Assembly: GCF_900496995.4 (NCBI RefSeq)
Contig: NC_044004.1
Location: forward strand, 5,828,001 to 5,892,000
Source: Aquila chrysaetos chrysaetos
Lineage: Eukaryota > Chordata > Aves > Accipitriformes > Accipitridae
Direction of reading: 5' to 3'
DNA length: 64,000 nucleotides
Numbering within the stretch: position 1 is the stretch's first letter; each line of letters opens with the position of its first letter. Of the stretch, positions 38,901 to 51,240 are shown one piece after another. Below the pieces are notes generated by a model. The model saw nothing but the letters and a program-made list of their open reading frames with translations, did not search any database and had not been told where the DNA came from. The position numbers and the translations under genes are program-made.

Positions 38901-41900
38901 CTCCAAGGACAGGGCTCACGCTGGAGCAGCACTGATGTGCATTCCCTGAGCGACGCTGGTCTCACGTTCACAGAGAATGACTGGTTTGCTCTTCTCAGGC
39001 ACCCAAATGCAATCCCTAGAGCCTCTTGGGATTAGACACATTAAAAACAAGTATTCACCCTTCAGGCGTTAACTCCAGTCATTACTGCAGACAGCTCTCC
39101 TTTTCCCTTGCCATGCAACATGGGCTGGCAAAGCCCCGCTGCCCAAGCCAGGATAGGACAGTGGCAGCGGAGACAAAGCAGCTTCAGTTTTAATTTAGTC
39201 TGGCTCCGTGTGGAACAGAGAAGCCTGGGATGGAGCATGAGCTGCCCCCCACAACTTGAGACCCTCTTTGGTAGTGCAGCCTGCCTTCCAGCCCCCCAGT
39301 ATCCCCACAGAGCAGGAGGTCAGACCCAGACTGGCAATCCCTCTTCTCCCTGCTCAGGGATGCTTGCTTTAGGAGACCTAAGCCAGAGAGGCTTTCAATG
39401 AGCAGCCTGAACACCTAAATACACAGTTCATTAACTGTGTATATAATTAGGAGGAATTACACAAGATGCCACTCGTGGGAGTGAAAGCCCAGATTTGCTT
39501 AGGTGAAAGGCCAGAACTCCGGTCCTCCATTTGCCCACGTTCGGGTGGCTCCTCTGGGGATGCAGGGCTGATCAGGGACAAGTACCGCTTTGCTAACAGC
39601 CATCCGCAGCTCTGCGGCACCTCCAAAGTTTTTGGTCAGGGCCCTGGTGACGGGGACGTAAGCCATGGGGATGACTTCGATAGGAATTCCCTTCTTCCAT
39701 CGCTCCCCGAGGCTCTCCGATTTTTTCCTGAGGACACAGTTTGAGGTGGGATTAGCATCAGACATGACATTGCTAACCCCATGAACATTATCACATTCCT
39801 TCTTGCAAACCCCTCAGGCATAAGGCCCTGGAGGGCACAGCGGTCAGTTCACAAGTGCACACGTGTAGGAAGAACCAGTTTAATACATGATGCTCTATTC
39901 ACTCATAAGCCCTGTTTTGACATGTTTTGGACAAGCAGGATACGAGTTGTTTTTAATACAGCCCCGCAGTTGTATGCACAGAAGGGGAAATTTATTCTGT
40001 GCTGACAATCACTGAGCTCAAAAAGCAGAGCAGCCATCTCCCCACAAGCTCTGCTGACTCCTAAGCAGGCCTGCTGAGTTGAAAATTAAGAAAAAAAGCT
40101 AAATTGAATTGCTAAAGCACTGGGAGCCAGGCTCATTTCCATCTATTCCTGCTCCCCTGACCCACTGGAAGGACAATAATGGCCTAACACAGAACCATCC
40201 AAATCCTCCCATGGGACAGAGAGGTATAATGAACAGTAATATTTTCACCTGTAATCAGCAATAACGATGAAGCATTTTGCATATCCTGCAACTATCTTCT
40301 CCTGCGTCAGGCAGCCACTGCAAGGGGGGAAAAATAAAAATAAAAAAGTCAGAAAACATCAGACTGCTCCTCAATGTGCCTGATGGCCTTGAAGTCCAGT
40401 CCCCTCCACATTCTTGCTGGTTTTGGTGCTGCCACTGCCCCACACCAGGGCTCCTTCCCCTGCCCCATCACTTTATCCTCCTTGTCCCCTGCACACACTC
40501 CCCGTCAAGAGCCACCTCCCACTGCAGGTGCACGCACGGCCCTGCACGGGATCCCATCAGCCTCTCCAGCCCACCCCAGAGACAGCCGTAGCCAGAAAAG
40601 GATGCTCAGAGGCCACCGCCACCAGTGCCGCACACAGACGGACAGACAGCAAGGCTCACCCGCCACCTTTGATAAGGTTGAGGTCAGAGTCCACTTCATC
40701 TGCTCCATCGATGGCAACATCGAGCTGTAGGAAAAGGAGAAACTTGGTGTGGAAACCCCTCCTGCGCAGCATCCAGGCACGGCTCTCGGCGCAGCTCCGG
40801 GTGGTGTCAGGTCCCAAGCAGCAGCCAGAAATGTCCCTAGAGCTGGGACCACCTTGATGCCAGCCTGACCAGAGATGAGTGTCTGATCAGCCACCCAAGG
40901 ATACCAGCCCCCGCTAAACCACAAGTATGTGAGAGCAGGAGAAAGGAAAACCAAAACCAACTGCTGGCCTGCAAGGCACACCACTTTAGCCTCTAGCGTC
41001 ACTTAAGGACCAGCACGCAAGCGAGGGACTCCCGGGGAAAATCTCGGTGGCAGTTCAGCAACGTAACACTCCTGTCTCGGGCCAGCAAGCCTCAGCCTGG
41101 AAGAGATGCCAAACACCTAGAGGAAACACAACTTGGCAGCCTACTTGCCATCTAAAGGGACAAGCACTAAGTCAAGTCTAAGGCTTGGGGAAAAAAATAA
41201 ACTAAGCCAGTTCTTGCTCAGTTCTGCAGTGTGGCTGCCTGAACTCTCGTCCTCAGGGGAGGACAAAGGAGCCTGATGCGTTATGAAGGACCAGGTTAGA
41301 GGAAGGTCAGGTGAGGTCTCACCTCCGCAGTCCCACTTACCTCTGGATGTCGGTCCAAGTCACTTAGCGTTAAGCCGTTCTGCAGGATCAGCTGTCGGGC
41401 CTGTGCACCAAGAACACAGCAAACACCATTTACTGGCGGCAGGAAAGGAAAACAAGACTTGTGGTGTCATTCCCCTGGCTGCGGCAAGGATGGAGTCTCC
41501 CTGGGAGACTGGTGGAGAGGCTGCAGCCAGCAGCGGGAACGCATGGCAAGAAGAAAATGACGCTTCCAGACCAGATTATTTTAATCAAATTAAAACCCTG
41601 CTGCTGATTTGAACTAAAATGCTCAGATGGTGCAACAGGACTCCTGGGTTCAGGTCTCTTCATACTAAATAGCAAGAGGCCCCACCAGCTTGGTAGGAAT
41701 CACTTGGATTTAAGCATTAGAGCAGATGCGGGATTTTTGAGTCCTGTGTTGTTTCAGCTTGGACATCATTCTCCCTTGCACCCATCCAGCCCCTCTGATT
41801 TCCTTCAGCTGAAAAATGGAAAATGAAATATTTACACCATAGCAAGGCGGCACTAACAATGAAAGTATTTTTCACATTAAAAAGAAAGGCAAAAAAGAAA

Positions 41901-44900
41901 AGCATAACTCATGGAAGAAGTGTGGGAAGCCTCCCAAAACAGCTGTTTGGTGGCTCCAACCTACTTTTACTGAAGTGGCCGTGTATTTCCCTCTAGTGGC
42001 AATACAACACAGAGCACCTGGAGTTGCCCTCCACTTGGTCCCTCAGTTTAAACAGAAGTTGAAGCCTAGAGAACCTTGAATTCGTTGAATTTTCTGTGTT
42101 ACAAATCATCACCTGAGTGAGAATCCCTCCTTGCACGGACTCTGCTCAAGTCTAAACTTCCTACCATGCGGTAGCTAGACCAAGAAACCTCAGTGCGGTA
42201 GCCTGGAACAGCTCATTCCCCTGAATTTTACCCACTAATGCTAACAAAGTGCATCAGTCACATGTACCGGCATCCCAGAAACAATAAGAAGATTAGCAGG
42301 CAGTACTCCTGGCAATGAGATATGATTTGAATTGTTTATCATGGCGTTTCGTAGCATGCAATTTTAACACCCATGGGCTGTGGGCTCTTCACCTGTGCAT
42401 TGGGATTGCCCTAAGGACTCACAAAATAAAAAGAATAAAAATCAGTGGGTTTACATTCATTACATGGTGTCCACATAAAGAGATTTCAGGGATCTGGGAA
42501 TTGAAAGCATTGAAAAACACTGTGCTGCACATGCAGGCCAGATCCTGAACAGGCTTAGAGTCAGCAGTGTGGAAACGAGGTGGCTGTCTTCAGGCTCTCT
42601 GCTTGCAAGGCGATGGGAGCAGACCAGCAGGAATCAAAAGCGAGAGCTCCCACAACTGGGGGAAAAGCGTTGGTAACTGCGCAGCACTTGCCAAGAACGG
42701 TCTCACTCTGTGCTCTCAGCACACGTCCAGGCAAAAAGAACAACACAAAAGCCAAGGGACAGATACTTACTCCGGCTCTAGCTTTACCGATGGCGATGGA
42801 ATAACCCAACCTGACAACAGGGAAGGGAGGACAATAAAAGCCTACTGAAACCAATTCTTCCTTGCCAGTGACCTCAGGCAGCCATTTACACCTGTACGTA
42901 GCGAAAATAAGATGCTGTTTTGCTGACCTGGGAACGCTTCACTCGGAAGTGGTTGAGGTCTAAGAGACCGCAAAAGATACGAGGCGGTCCCACGTCTGGG
43001 GGATTTTGGCTCCTGCAGGTATACAATCGATCTCTTCCCTTTAACAGCAACCTTTTTGTTTTACTGGTAAGAAACTCTGCAGGGCTACACAAACTATCCC
43101 AACATTTCAAGGCAGGACAGGCTCCTAGGAGAGCTTTATCAGTATTTTCTGTAAGACCTAATGACTGAACTCAGAGCACTTTTCCTAGGTTCAAATGGGA
43201 CATGGTATCTCAGGATGGGGATCATTTTAGACAGATCAAAGACAGACTCTCACCACAGTCTATATATGCAACAGAAGTACTGATATAGGTTAAAAAAGAA
43301 AAAAAAAATCTAGTTTTCACTTTTTGCCCTTTGCAGCAGTTTGTATTATACCCCAGTTGGCCCCTGGTGATTTGCAACAGCTAGGAAAAAAGAGAGTCCC
43401 ATTGCCCCACACTCACACTTAAAAAGCATCTGCAGGGTAAGAGCATGTTAAGTTTTCATAAGATTTTTGAATAATTCAGGTTGGTCTCTATCCAATCTCC
43501 AGGTCAAAGCAGGATCAGCTACCAGGTTGCTCAGGGCTTTACCCACTCAGGTCTTGAAAACGTTGAAGGGCGGACTCTGCACAGCCTGCCTCACTGCTTG
43601 ATTGTCCTCACAGTGAAAAAGTTGTGACAAAAGTACAATCCCAAGGTCCACACCAGGACCGTGAGAAGGACACATGCCCAATTCCTAGACTGGGAAATTG
43701 TCACCCAGCCTTGAAAACCCCACGGATGGTCCCCATCACGTCACCTCTCCCTGCCCAAAGGGGACAGGGTGACAGCTGCTCCTCTGCAGCACGTTCCCAC
43801 CTCAGGGAATAGAGGCAGAGAGACCAATGCCAGTTGCCCGAAGGCATGGAAGCAGCTCAGAAGCTTCCCAGCAGCTCTGCATTTCACCACCAAGCCGCAT
43901 TCTCCCTCTCCCTGCAAACCTCTCAACAGCTAGTTTGGTAGGAACCAATCCCTGCAAAAGCTGCACAGCAAAAGAAAGAGTAAGCTGATTTCTCTTCTGC
44001 AATTCCTCATAAAAGCCAGTTGATGCGTTTCAAGTTCCTCCTGAAAACACATGAGCTTGCTATTATTGCTTGCAGCGTGATTTTCACAGCTTGCAGGGCT
44101 TGATACAGAATCAAAGCAGACTAAGTGTCTCTAATGAGTTTTGCGTTATGAGTCTGGTTCACCACTAAAGAGCATCTTTCTGTAAGCAGGACCCAGAGCA
44201 AGCCACGCACCAACACCAACATAACCAGCGTTACCACACTGGTTCAAAACACACCTCCTAGCACTACGGCATCCCTGCAGCTGAGGTCAGGGTAACACAG
44301 CACCATCACCGCTGGCTTCATGAGGTCCATCTGCAGGCTGCATCACGACTGCTTTCACCGGTTAACTCACACCGCAGCGAGCCAGTCCAGAGAGCGGCGT
44401 GGTTGCCTCCCGCAGCCAAAGGGAAGATCCCCTGTGTGAGTGTTTGGACTAGCGGAAAGCAAAGGAGGAAAGCGCTTACCTGAAAAGACGTAGGGATGCA
44501 GACAATTGTCAGGTTCTCCTCTTTAACCCGCTCGGCTGTAGGAAAAAAAGCAGAAGCCTCTGTTTGTTCATTGCAGAAGGAAAAAACCCATCAACTTTCA
44601 CTTTAATAAATCTCAGTTCAGAGCAGCCCCTTTGAATCACTGCAATTACTTGCTTGGCTTGCAAATAACTCAGTCATGCTCAAAATGCAAACAGGTGCCA
44701 CCCTGCATAGGCTAAGGCTCAGTTTCTACAGTCAGAAATGTTTAAACACCCACCCTGGCTCAGCCCAAGACACCACGAGCCATTAACCTTTGTGTCTCCA
44801 GCGGCAGAGGAGCCTTGTCAGCAAATCGTCACCTGGGAAATTAGCCCCATTCCCCTCTCTCACTCCATTAGACAGGTTTTGCTGCGCTCCTTGTAAACAG

Positions 44901-47900
44901 ACAGCTTCAGCAGCTGTCTGAAAGGTTTTCTGGCTTGTTGCCTTGGGGACATCACATTCATTTATTATAGAACATTTAAATATATGGCAGGGAAAGGACT
45001 AATAAAATACAGTATTCCATTAAATGGAAGGAAATATTACCTCCCCCAGGTTAACCTCAAATGACTAAAATCTATTACTAAGATATGATTATGGACAAAA
45101 TGTTATTTTAGTAATTACAATACTTAGGCATAAGCCAACAGCCCGAGAGTCAGCAACAGCTCTCGCGCCAGAGCAAGCACACAGGCTACATGCTTCAAGG
45201 TAACGCTGCTACTGGAAGGATTGAAGATGCAATACATGAGGCCGTATGTTGTTACAACCCACACCCCAGCACTAACACATTCAGTAGACATGAAAAGTCA
45301 GAATTTGCAGCCTGGAACAGGCACTCCACTTTAAATACTATACCCATTTATTTAGAGACTAATTCTCTGTTAAGAATCGGGAGTGGTTGCAATACTGAGC
45401 CAAACCCAGAAAGCTGAACCGCAGCTCCCAGACAAATAAGCGTATCACACACACAGCGTGGGGTGAGGTGGGTGCCACGGGGCAGGCACAGCACCATCTC
45501 TGCTGTTTCCCTGCGAAGACCTCAGCCCCGCTCGCCTGCGGTGGGCCAGGGGACGGCTCTGCCCCGGGGAGCTGGACGTCACACGGGGATTTCCCAGCCA
45601 CGCAGAGCCACCCAGGTGGGACACACCGAGCTCTGCTTCTGAGCAGGAGCCCCGGCTCCGTGTCCGAGCAAGACCCCTATGAACGACAGGGCTGACGCCG
45701 CGCTTCCCACTCGTCACACGCGGCTGTGCTGTTTTGCATCCAAGGACAGCGAAGCGGGACAAGGTACGGCACCTCCACAAGCAGATCTGCCCTAGGGCCG
45801 AGAGTGCCCTGCGAAGGCAACTTTAAACCTCTGCACCCTCTGTAATGAGGCGTGAGGATAATTACCCTCACATTCACTTTGCAAAAATGCATTTGCCTCA
45901 CTTGAGTATTTTGCTGAAATTTTCTGAATCACACCTTGAGCAAACTTGCACCTGGGGCAAGCAGATAAACCTAGCTGTAGGGTATAAAAAAAAGAAAAAA
46001 AAGCAGCAGGATTTCACATTCCTCATTTTCATGACATCTCAGCAGGACCCTCAATGTGAATAACGTGGATGTGAGCAAGCAGCGTCAGCCACATACAAAC
46101 GGGTTAATGGAAGCAGAGCAGCTGCATGGCCCACAGCCACAAAGCAAGTCAGGACTGGGCAGAGCTGGAATGAAACGGAGGGGTTTAGCTCCAGTTTGTG
46201 GCGGGTGCCAGTAAAGCGCTTTGCCTGGCTGTATGGGGAGAACAGGTGGCAAATCATTACCTCCTCAGGGCTCTCTATGCCATAAATTTGGAGCACAAGA
46301 CCCAGTTTTAACCTTCAGCTTCAAGGAGGACACAGCAGTCAGTGAACAGACCCGACACATCAGCAATAAGTCGGCATCCAGACGATTTAGCATGTTTTTC
46401 AAGTAGTTGGGGCAGCTGCACAAGGGGACTTTCTGCGGTGGGAGGGACACGAAGGGGAGCATCCTACCTAATCGATGCACCGCGTGGACAATCGTAGAAC
46501 CACTTCCAATCCCAAGAACTTGATTGTTCTGCAAATCAAAGAGAGACAGAGGAGAGCTGTTACTGGGGGCTTGGAAGAAGGGCTGTCCACTTTTCCCAGT
46601 AAACTTGACATTATAAACACATGCAAGAGGAGCCTTGCCCAGAGATGCATGCTGACACACGTCGTAGCACGCTGCAGGCAAGGAAGGGAACACGCTGTGC
46701 CAGCGAGGGCACGACCACCGTCTGAGGCTAAGGGATTTTAAGCAACGTGCCCTCTCCTCAAAGGACATGTGCTTGCTAAACACCACCACGATCTGACTCT
46801 CAGGGTGTTCAATGCACACTCATTGCTGTTTGCTGGCACTCCATGCACCCTCTCCTGCCGGAAAGCTGGGAGTTTCAGACAATACCACAAAGGAAGAAGC
46901 TGAAACAACCTCAAGATAACATCTCCCAAGGAAGCCGCACAGTAAAAGCATGGGTTTGCTGCCAATGGTATTGTTAGTAAACAGTACGGATGCACCAGCG
47001 GCCAAAGCAAAGAGCACAGCAGCCATTCCTAGAGCATAATAAAAACCGCTCTCCAAAACAGAGTATATAACTACCTATATGAGAGTCCAGCAACATATTT
47101 GAAAGGTGGGTGAGCCTGGCAGCATATGCTGAAGAGGATCGTATTTTAACCACAGCTCAGCCCTAGCCTTTCTCTGCATATGGTCTGGCTTAAGAAGGAT
47201 CACTACTGCCTCATCAGTAATACAGTTCTCAGTATGGTTAGGCACGGTTCTAAAAGGTGCTGCAGGCTGAGGGTGGATGGGTGCAATTGTGTTACCTCCA
47301 CAAGAGGATGCTCTGCAGTGTAAATCTCTGTTTATTATCAGCTCGGTCTCCCATCCTCTGAGAGCTACCTGCAGCCTCTTGCACATTTCCAATTTTCAAT
47401 GTACTTCCCCTTCTTTGGATGGGATCCAAAGCTTAAATTGACTTAAGGCGGCCCACTATAACTACAGAGACTTCAGATGAGAGAGACTTCAAGCCAGCCA
47501 GAGATGCAGGCACAGAGCTGTTGTGCATTATCTCTTGGACACTAGACAGGTCTGGAGCTTTTTCTCCATGTGCAGCAAATCCAGAGTTCAGCAGCTGTGG
47601 AAAAAGCCACACCTGCAGCATTTCAACCAGCTAAAATCCTACCGGCATGCAAGCTTGCCGGAAAGGTGGAGCTCAAGGCAGGTCACGCTCCCCTAGGATT
47701 AATGATTTCCCTTGCTTCTGCAGGTTATAAGTTTAAAAACCCAAAAGTTCTCCAAAACCCAGTGTACAACCAGAGACTCAGCTTATACCCCGGCCCTCAC
47801 TAATCACCGTGACTCTGCAAAAGATGGGGAAAGCAACAGATCGCAGCTGCACGCCTGCACCGTTGCCAGCAGAAACCCAATAGCTCCCGAGGTTTCTCGG

Positions 47901-50900
47901 TGTCACCTGCCTGGCAGGCAGAGCCAAGCACGGCCAGCCAAGGAAGGAAGGGGCAAGCAAAGCTGCGCAGAGGCTGGCAGGACACGGGCAGTACCGGTGT
48001 TCCCAAGAGACTTGTTTTGACCTGGGAAGAGGCAGTTTCTTCTCTTTGCCCTCATTTCTAGAGGGTGGGACAACGTCTTGGAGCAGCAGCCCTAAAGGGA
48101 TGGGGAAAGCCTCAGCATCAGCCACTCCACCGTAATGAAGTGGGAAGAGCTCACAAGGGTCCCAGCCCATCTCTGGCAATAATTTTGAAGGCATTTATCA
48201 GTGATGACAGGTGAAGCACCCTCCCTTAGGCAGTGGCAAGACCTTGCGCTAACTGGGTTTCCCAGAAAAACAGTTTAAGCCAGTCTAAACCGGTGATGTC
48301 ACAACCCCTGCCTTACTGCAGCTCCCACCTCCTCAGCTCCAATGCCAGCCGGACCAGATGCAAAACCAGCCAAAAAACATCCACTTTTAAAAACAGAGAC
48401 GGGGCGAACGTTGGCGAGAAGCAGAGCACAAGGTCAGTGTGCAAGGGGCAGGTCCAGGTCACAGCACTGAGGAGCAGCACCCCATGCAAAAAAAAAAGAA
48501 AAGAAAAAAAAAAAAAAGACTTTTCAGCCTGTTTACTAAAACCCGAGCAAGCGGAACCAAGGCACTGAGCCACAGCACAGCTGAGGACCCACATATGGAC
48601 TCCACGAGCCGAGTCAGCAGCGACCAAAGCGTTGTCCCTGCTAACCCAGGGGCCGAGGGATGCTGCCCAACATTGGAGATGCCAACAAGGCAACGCACAT
48701 CGAGTGGCCGTCAGCAGCACCACAGGGGCTGGCCGGTCCAACTAAGTTTCCAAGTCTAGGATTTACATGGGCTAAGAGCAGGAGATAAACATAGTGTAAA
48801 GCCCAGTTTCCTCTTATTAATCCTCAGCCCTCTGGGGCAGCAGGACCTATGGTTCTCACCCATCTTTCCATTTCTAACGGAGACGCTAACAGGGCCTGCC
48901 TTTGGAGGTGTTGTATAAACGCAAAGCCAGCTCTCCCCAAGCAGCTTACGGCTCTAAAGCCCCAAGCCCCGTGCCTGCCCCGCTCCTCCAAGCCATCACG
49001 GCATCACAGCCCGCGGCTTCTGAGGTTGGTCATCTCAGTGTCCGCTCCAGTACTGGGGAACTCTGCTCCTACAGCTGCCCAGGGACAAGTGCTGTGGGTA
49101 AACACACCAGTGTGGCTTTAATTTAAAAAAATAAAGAGAAAAAATCCTAATCCCCCTCACAGCCCCAGGTTTACAACTGCCACAGGCTGCACGAGGAGCT
49201 GCTGTGCTGGCACCGACAGGGACGGGTGTGAAGGAGGATGCCAAGCAAGGAGCCTGATCCAGTACCAAGCCCCTGGTGTCACGATTTATGGCACAGTTAA
49301 GCAGAAGAGATTTGCCCAGCATAACCAAACCCTGAAGTCAGTGGCGTCTCCCACATGTCCCGACCGTGCAAGGGAGGGATTCTGCAGCTTTGCTTTCAGA
49401 GACTATGTTGCTCCCTCCGTTAACAGCAATTAACAGCCAAACACAAAACTATCCATTCCAAACAGCGGCTGTGCCCTCCCAGTGCAAAATGAAGGGGAGA
49501 TGGGTTTTCTCTGACAGCTGAGACCATCCAGCTCCTTGGCAGTGGCTCTAATCTGCTTTACCATCACTTCAAACCAACTTGCATGGCAAGCATTGCAATA
49601 TTACCCCAGCCGCTGGATATTTTACTTAATTAGCCTCGCTAGCGAGGCCCAAAACTTTAATCAGCTGGGACACAGCCAGAATCATTATCCTAAGTTTGCC
49701 TGACCATAAAACAGCACAAAGGCCAGCTGTTTCACTACGAAAAGTCCAAAATTGAGTGTCACGTTTTAGCCCAAATCAAAGGCACCCAGCTCATGACAAC
49801 CCGCTGCAGCAGTCATGCCTCGGCTCCACACCTTGCGACACAAAGTCCTTCCTCCTGCAACCCCTCAGTGTGCAACGACGGGGCTTGCTTTGGGTAAGAA
49901 AGGGGGGTTTTATGCAGTCGTCGTTCCATCCCCCACGCTTCCCCATCCCACAGACCGCTTTTTTGCTCGTTGGCCTGGCAGAGGGGTAGGACTCAAACAG
50001 CACGTGGCTGTGCTCTCTGCAGGCAGGTACAGGCTGCTCAGAGGAAAGGGAGGCTGCAAAACAAGTGAAACATTTACGGGATGTCACGGAAGCCATCAGC
50101 AACTGAACCTCAAGACACCAACCCAATGGAGGGGAGCGGGAAGGAAAAGGGAATTTTTTTCCCCCCTGACTGCTAACATCTACCTCCTTGGCAGCGACTC
50201 TATGCCCGTTTCATCACTGCTGTTGCAAAAGGGCCTGCACAGCAAACATTGCGATAAGCCACCGCGCGACTTTAACCATTGCTCTTCCAAGCATTCGCGC
50301 TCAGGCTGTGCCAAACCTCAAGCAGCTCCAGTCCTATTTGACCTTCAAGGGGTTGATTAAAGCCCCTTGCTGCACATCCCTCCCTGCAGAGGACAGGACA
50401 CGACCCCCTGGTTAGGGGCTGTCGCTCCTCGCTGGGGTGCTCAGAAATAGGGTGCAGCAGCAGAGCACCCCGGACTTGGAGAAAAGAGCAGGACGCGGCG
50501 TTAGCCTGAACTCCCACCGCAGCCCAGCTCGCAGGAGGGTGCACGGTGAAAGTTTGGAGGTGCAAGGCACGGAGCCGCTGCCTGGGAGGTGCGTGCTGGG
50601 CGAGCGCAGAGATGGGAAAGGGAAAAGCAGTTTTCTCCCTTCTCTCCGGGCTAAAGGAGCGCAGTCCAAAGCAGAGGAGGAAAGAGGCTCGGCGGGGCCC
50701 GTCTGTTCACCCCAGGGTCTCTCCTTGCACCCCGCGACTGTCCATGCCACAGCCGGGGGGGGGGGGTGGGTTGTCCGTGCACCCCGCAACCCGTCCGTGG
50801 ATCTCGGGGCTGCTCGGTGCACTGGGAGGGGGTCCGGGCAACCCGAAGTCCGTCCGTGGGAGGCTCCGTACACCCCACGGCCGCTCCGCGCATTGAGGGG

Positions 50901-51240
50901 AGGGGAGGGGGGGGGGGTGTCCTGGCACCCCAGAGCCCCCCGGAGCCGCTCCGCGCACCCCGGGCTCCGTCCGCCCGTGCAGTGGGAGGCTCCGCGCAGC
51001 GGTGGCTCCGCCGCCACGCCGTGCACCCGCGTGGGGCCGGGGTCCGGGCCGTCTCACCTGGACGTGCTTGTCCACGGCCGCGCAGGCGGCCAGCCTCTTG
51101 GCCTCCTCTGCCATGGTGCCGCCGAGCCGCCCGCGGGCCGAGGCGCGTCTCCCCGCCGCCGGCCCCGCTCTGACCCTCCCCGGCGGCCGGGCGGCCAGGG
51201 GCGTGCTGCGGAGCGGGCCGAGCCGGCCGGGGAGCCGCAT
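34908..51240 (-). CDS. RPIA: RPIA, ribose-5-phosphate isomerase A, complete gene
   Basis: RPIA interconverts ribose 5-phosphate and ribulose 5-phosphate in the non-oxidative pentose phosphate pathway in the cytosol. Nine exons join in phase, from right to left: 51058-51240, 46468-46528, 44480-44535, 41341-41400, 40660-40724, 40249-40317, 39586-39727, 38261-38360 and 35995-36092. The sum is 834 nt, or 277 residues plus stop, and all introns are GT-AG. Family motifs are GIGSGST (67-73), DGADEVD (126-132, the catalytic Asp pair), KGGGG with Lys139, and LTQEKIVAG with Glu148, matching the acid-base residues of E. coli Rpi[15 protein letters not shown] and [12 protein letters not shown] are also present. 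Human RPIA has nine exons and 311 residues; the bird protein is shorter only in the variable N-terminus. The 3' UTR is about 1.1 kb and ends at an AATAAA (34913-34908). At about 16 kb the gene is far more compact than the human gene. Confidence 0.97.
35995..36092 (-). CDS. RPIA: RPIA exon 9 (coding part) and stop
   Basis: The acceptor TTCCCCAG is followed by [20 protein letters not shown] and [11 protein letters not shown], then TGA at 35997-35995. Human ends GSVNMREKPFC, so only the tail differs. Confidence 0.96.
36876..37775. repeat. Diverged direct repeat in RPIA intron 8
   Basis: Two copies, about 36,876-36,935 and 37,719-37,775, share TTTGCAAACAG, then CACTG and TTCTC with TCTTGCACAG, interrupted by small differences. 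They lie about 840 bp apart in the same orientation. The family is not recognised. Confidence 0.55.
38117..38163. repeat. (AC)n microsatellite in RPIA intron 8
   Basis: About 47 bp of AC repeats with two single-base interruptions (ATAC and AAAC), located about 100 bp from the exon 8 donor. Confidence 0.95.
38261..38360 (-). CDS. RPIA: RPIA exon 8
   Basis: This 100-bp exon (acceptor GCTTCTCAG, donor GTAACG) encodes [20 protein letters not shown] and then [13 protein letters not shown]. It is nearly identical to human and ends with a split Gly codon. Confidence 0.97.
39586..39727 (-). CDS. RPIA: RPIA exon 7
   Basis: This 142-bp exon (acceptor GTCCTCAG, donor GTACTT) encodes [20 protein letters not shown], then [16 protein letters not shown] and [11 protein letters not shown]. 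It is phase 0 at its end and continues into GPVVTDN of exon 8 exactly as human KAGPVVTDN. Confidence 0.96.
40249..40317 (-). CDS. RPIA: RPIA exon 6
   Basis: This 69-bp exon (acceptor CCTTGCAG, donor GTGAAA) encodes [20 protein letters not shown] and then ADY, with the catalytic Glu of LTQEK. It ends with a split Arg codon. Confidence 0.96.
40660..40724 (-). CDS. RPIA: RPIA exon 5, catalytic Asp motif
   Basis: This 65-bp exon (acceptor CTACAG, donor GTGAGC) encodes [19 protein letters not shown] followed by Gly residues. It carries DGADEVD and the Lys of KGGGG, both part of the isomerase active site. Confidence 0.97.
41341..41400 (-). CDS. RPIA: RPIA exon 4
   Basis: This 60-bp exon is phase 0 at both ends (acceptor GTGCACAG, donor GTAAGT). 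It encodes [20 protein letters not shown], identical to human except Asn for Tyr after LILQ. Confidence 0.97.
43462..43640 (-). mobile_element. CR1 LINE 3' fragment in RPIA intron 3
   Basis: The reverse complement reads in CR1 order: ACTTTTTCACTGTGAGGACA, ATCAAGCAGTGAGGCAGGCTG, TTTTCAAGACC, TAAAGCCCTGAGCAACCTGG and CCAACCTGAATTATTC. It is 5'-truncated and inserted in the same orientation as RPIA transcription. Confidence 0.8.
44480..44535 (-). CDS. RPIA: RPIA exon 3
   Basis: This 56-bp exon (acceptor CCTACAG, donor GTAAGC) encodes [18 protein letters not shown] after the split Ala. It matches human [18 protein letters not shown] and ends in phase 0. Confidence 0.96.
46468..46528 (-). CDS. 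RPIA: RPIA exon 2
   Basis: This 61-bp exon (acceptor ATTTGCAG, donor GTAGGA) encodes [20 protein letters not shown]. The glycine-rich GIGSGST loop binds the substrate phosphate in RpiA enzymes. It leaves the Ala codon split (phase 1). Confidence 0.97.
49531..50261. repeat. Ancient direct duplication in RPIA intron 1
   Basis: About 49,500-49,605 and 50,150-50,261 align over some 100 bp with small gaps. Shared blocks include CTCCTTGGCAG and CTCTA, then ATCACT, CTGCA or TTGCA, and GCAAACATTGC against GCAAGCATTGC. The spacing is about 655 bp. The copies are clearly diverged, so the event is old. Confidence 0.5.
49633..49648. repeat. 16-bp perfect palindrome GCCTCGCTAGCGAGGC
   Basis: A perfect inverted repeat without spacer inside RPIA intron 1, flanked by AT-rich DNA. 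Confidence 0.95.

Noticed and set aside
40505-41002. 165-codon minus-strand open frame in RPIA
   Set aside because: It contains RPIA exon 5 only in another frame and otherwise reads intron sequence. It is chance in GC-moderate DNA.
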